NCBI GenBank assembly: GCA_026003255.1
Contig: BPGX01000009.1
Location: 1 to 64,000, forward strand
Direction: 5' to 3'
From: Bacteroidia bacterium
Lineage (GTDB): Bacteria > Bacteroidota > Bacteroidia > B-17B0 > Aurantibacillaceae
DNA length: 64,000 nt
Below, in pieces: positions 63,916-64,000 of the stretch; within the stretch, counting starts at the first letter, position 1; each line of letters opens with the position of its first letter. The notes under the pieces are model-generated. The model searched no databases. It saw only the letters and a program-made list of their open reading frames with translations, and was not told the origin of the DNA. The position numbers and the translations under genes are program-made.

Positions 63916-64000
63916 ATGAATAATAATAAACACAAAATTAAATCAAAACAAAAAAGCGTAGATAATAAAAAACGCAAGATTAAAATTGTTAAGAAATTAA
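63916..64000 (+). CDS. Start of a very basic small protein, cut by the window edge
   Basis: 28 codons are visible and the frame is still open. The translation is almost only Lys, Asn, Arg, Ser and Ile (NNNKHKIKSKQKSVDNKKR), with no hydrophobic signal. A good promoter precedes it. It may be a small nucleic-acid-binding protein or the basic N-terminal tail of a larger one. No family can be given. Confidence 0.5.
   Translation, partial: MNNNKHKIKSKQKSVDNKKRKIKIVKKL

Overview
The window is about 64 kb of AT-rich chromosome from a member of the Bacteroidota. The evidence is a subtilase with a type IX secretion sorting tail, a TonB receptor with a carboxypeptidase-like N-terminal domain, a GWxTD-domain protein, BshA (bacillithiol synthesis), a PafA-type phosphatase, and many copies of the Bacteroidota -7 promoter element TAnnTTTG shortly upstream of starts. 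I cannot name a genus. Most genes are housekeeping or envelope genes in short operons on both strands.

Layout. 0-4 kb: a broken undecaprenyl-phosphate sugar transferase, an MCE/MlaD protein and an HdrC-like Fe-S membrane protein. 4-8 kb: pepT, glmM, cysteine desulfurase. 8-14 kb: secreted subtilase, GWxTD protein, glycosyltransferase. 14-18 kb: nuoE-nuoF without nuoG, oxyR, ppx. 18-25 kb: membrane glycosyltransferase, fused alpha/beta 2-oxoacid dehydrogenase E1, topA, EVE protein. 25-29 kb: bshA-pyrF-class IV aminotransferase, sigma factor. 29-39.6 kb: LysM lytic transglycosylase, aroQ, a His-rich small protein with a frameshifted TonB receptor, PafA, rsgA, an outer-membrane protein, coaX, tRNA-Phe. 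39.7-54 kb: two large SpoIIE-type phosphatases flanking rfbA, a small glycan gene set, an RRM protein, tatD, a Lys-rich START-like protein and uvrA. 54-61 kb: a sugar (probably nonulosonate) operon of aminotransferase, SDR, thioesterase, NeuB and methyltransferase. 61-64 kb: mlaF-mlaE, a 43-residue lipoprotein and a CsgG-like protein.

The most interesting locus is 55.9-58.7 kb. A two-gene restriction-modification cassette (HEAT-repeat N4-cytosine-type methyltransferase plus a frameshifted PD-(D/E)XK nuclease) lies between the SDR gene and its thioesterase neighbour. It is bracketed by a 165-nt direct repeat of the SDR 3' end. The copies differ at 13 positions, 11 of them synonymous, so the repeat is not a fresh target duplication. 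It looks like capture of a diverged allele that kept the SDR gene intact, or a join of two strain haplotypes.

Intergenic DNA carries a dispersed MITE-like family: four copies of about 270-290 bp plus one divergent relative, with terminal inverted repeats close to AACCCAGATTATGCAAT and a nested inverted repeat. It also carries REP-like CGTCATTGCGAGGA units and phrase-like degenerate repeats. Frameshifts are confined to surface-glycan, restriction and TonB-receptor genes. Several are single-base homopolymer changes, so real decay and sequencing or assembly error both remain possible.
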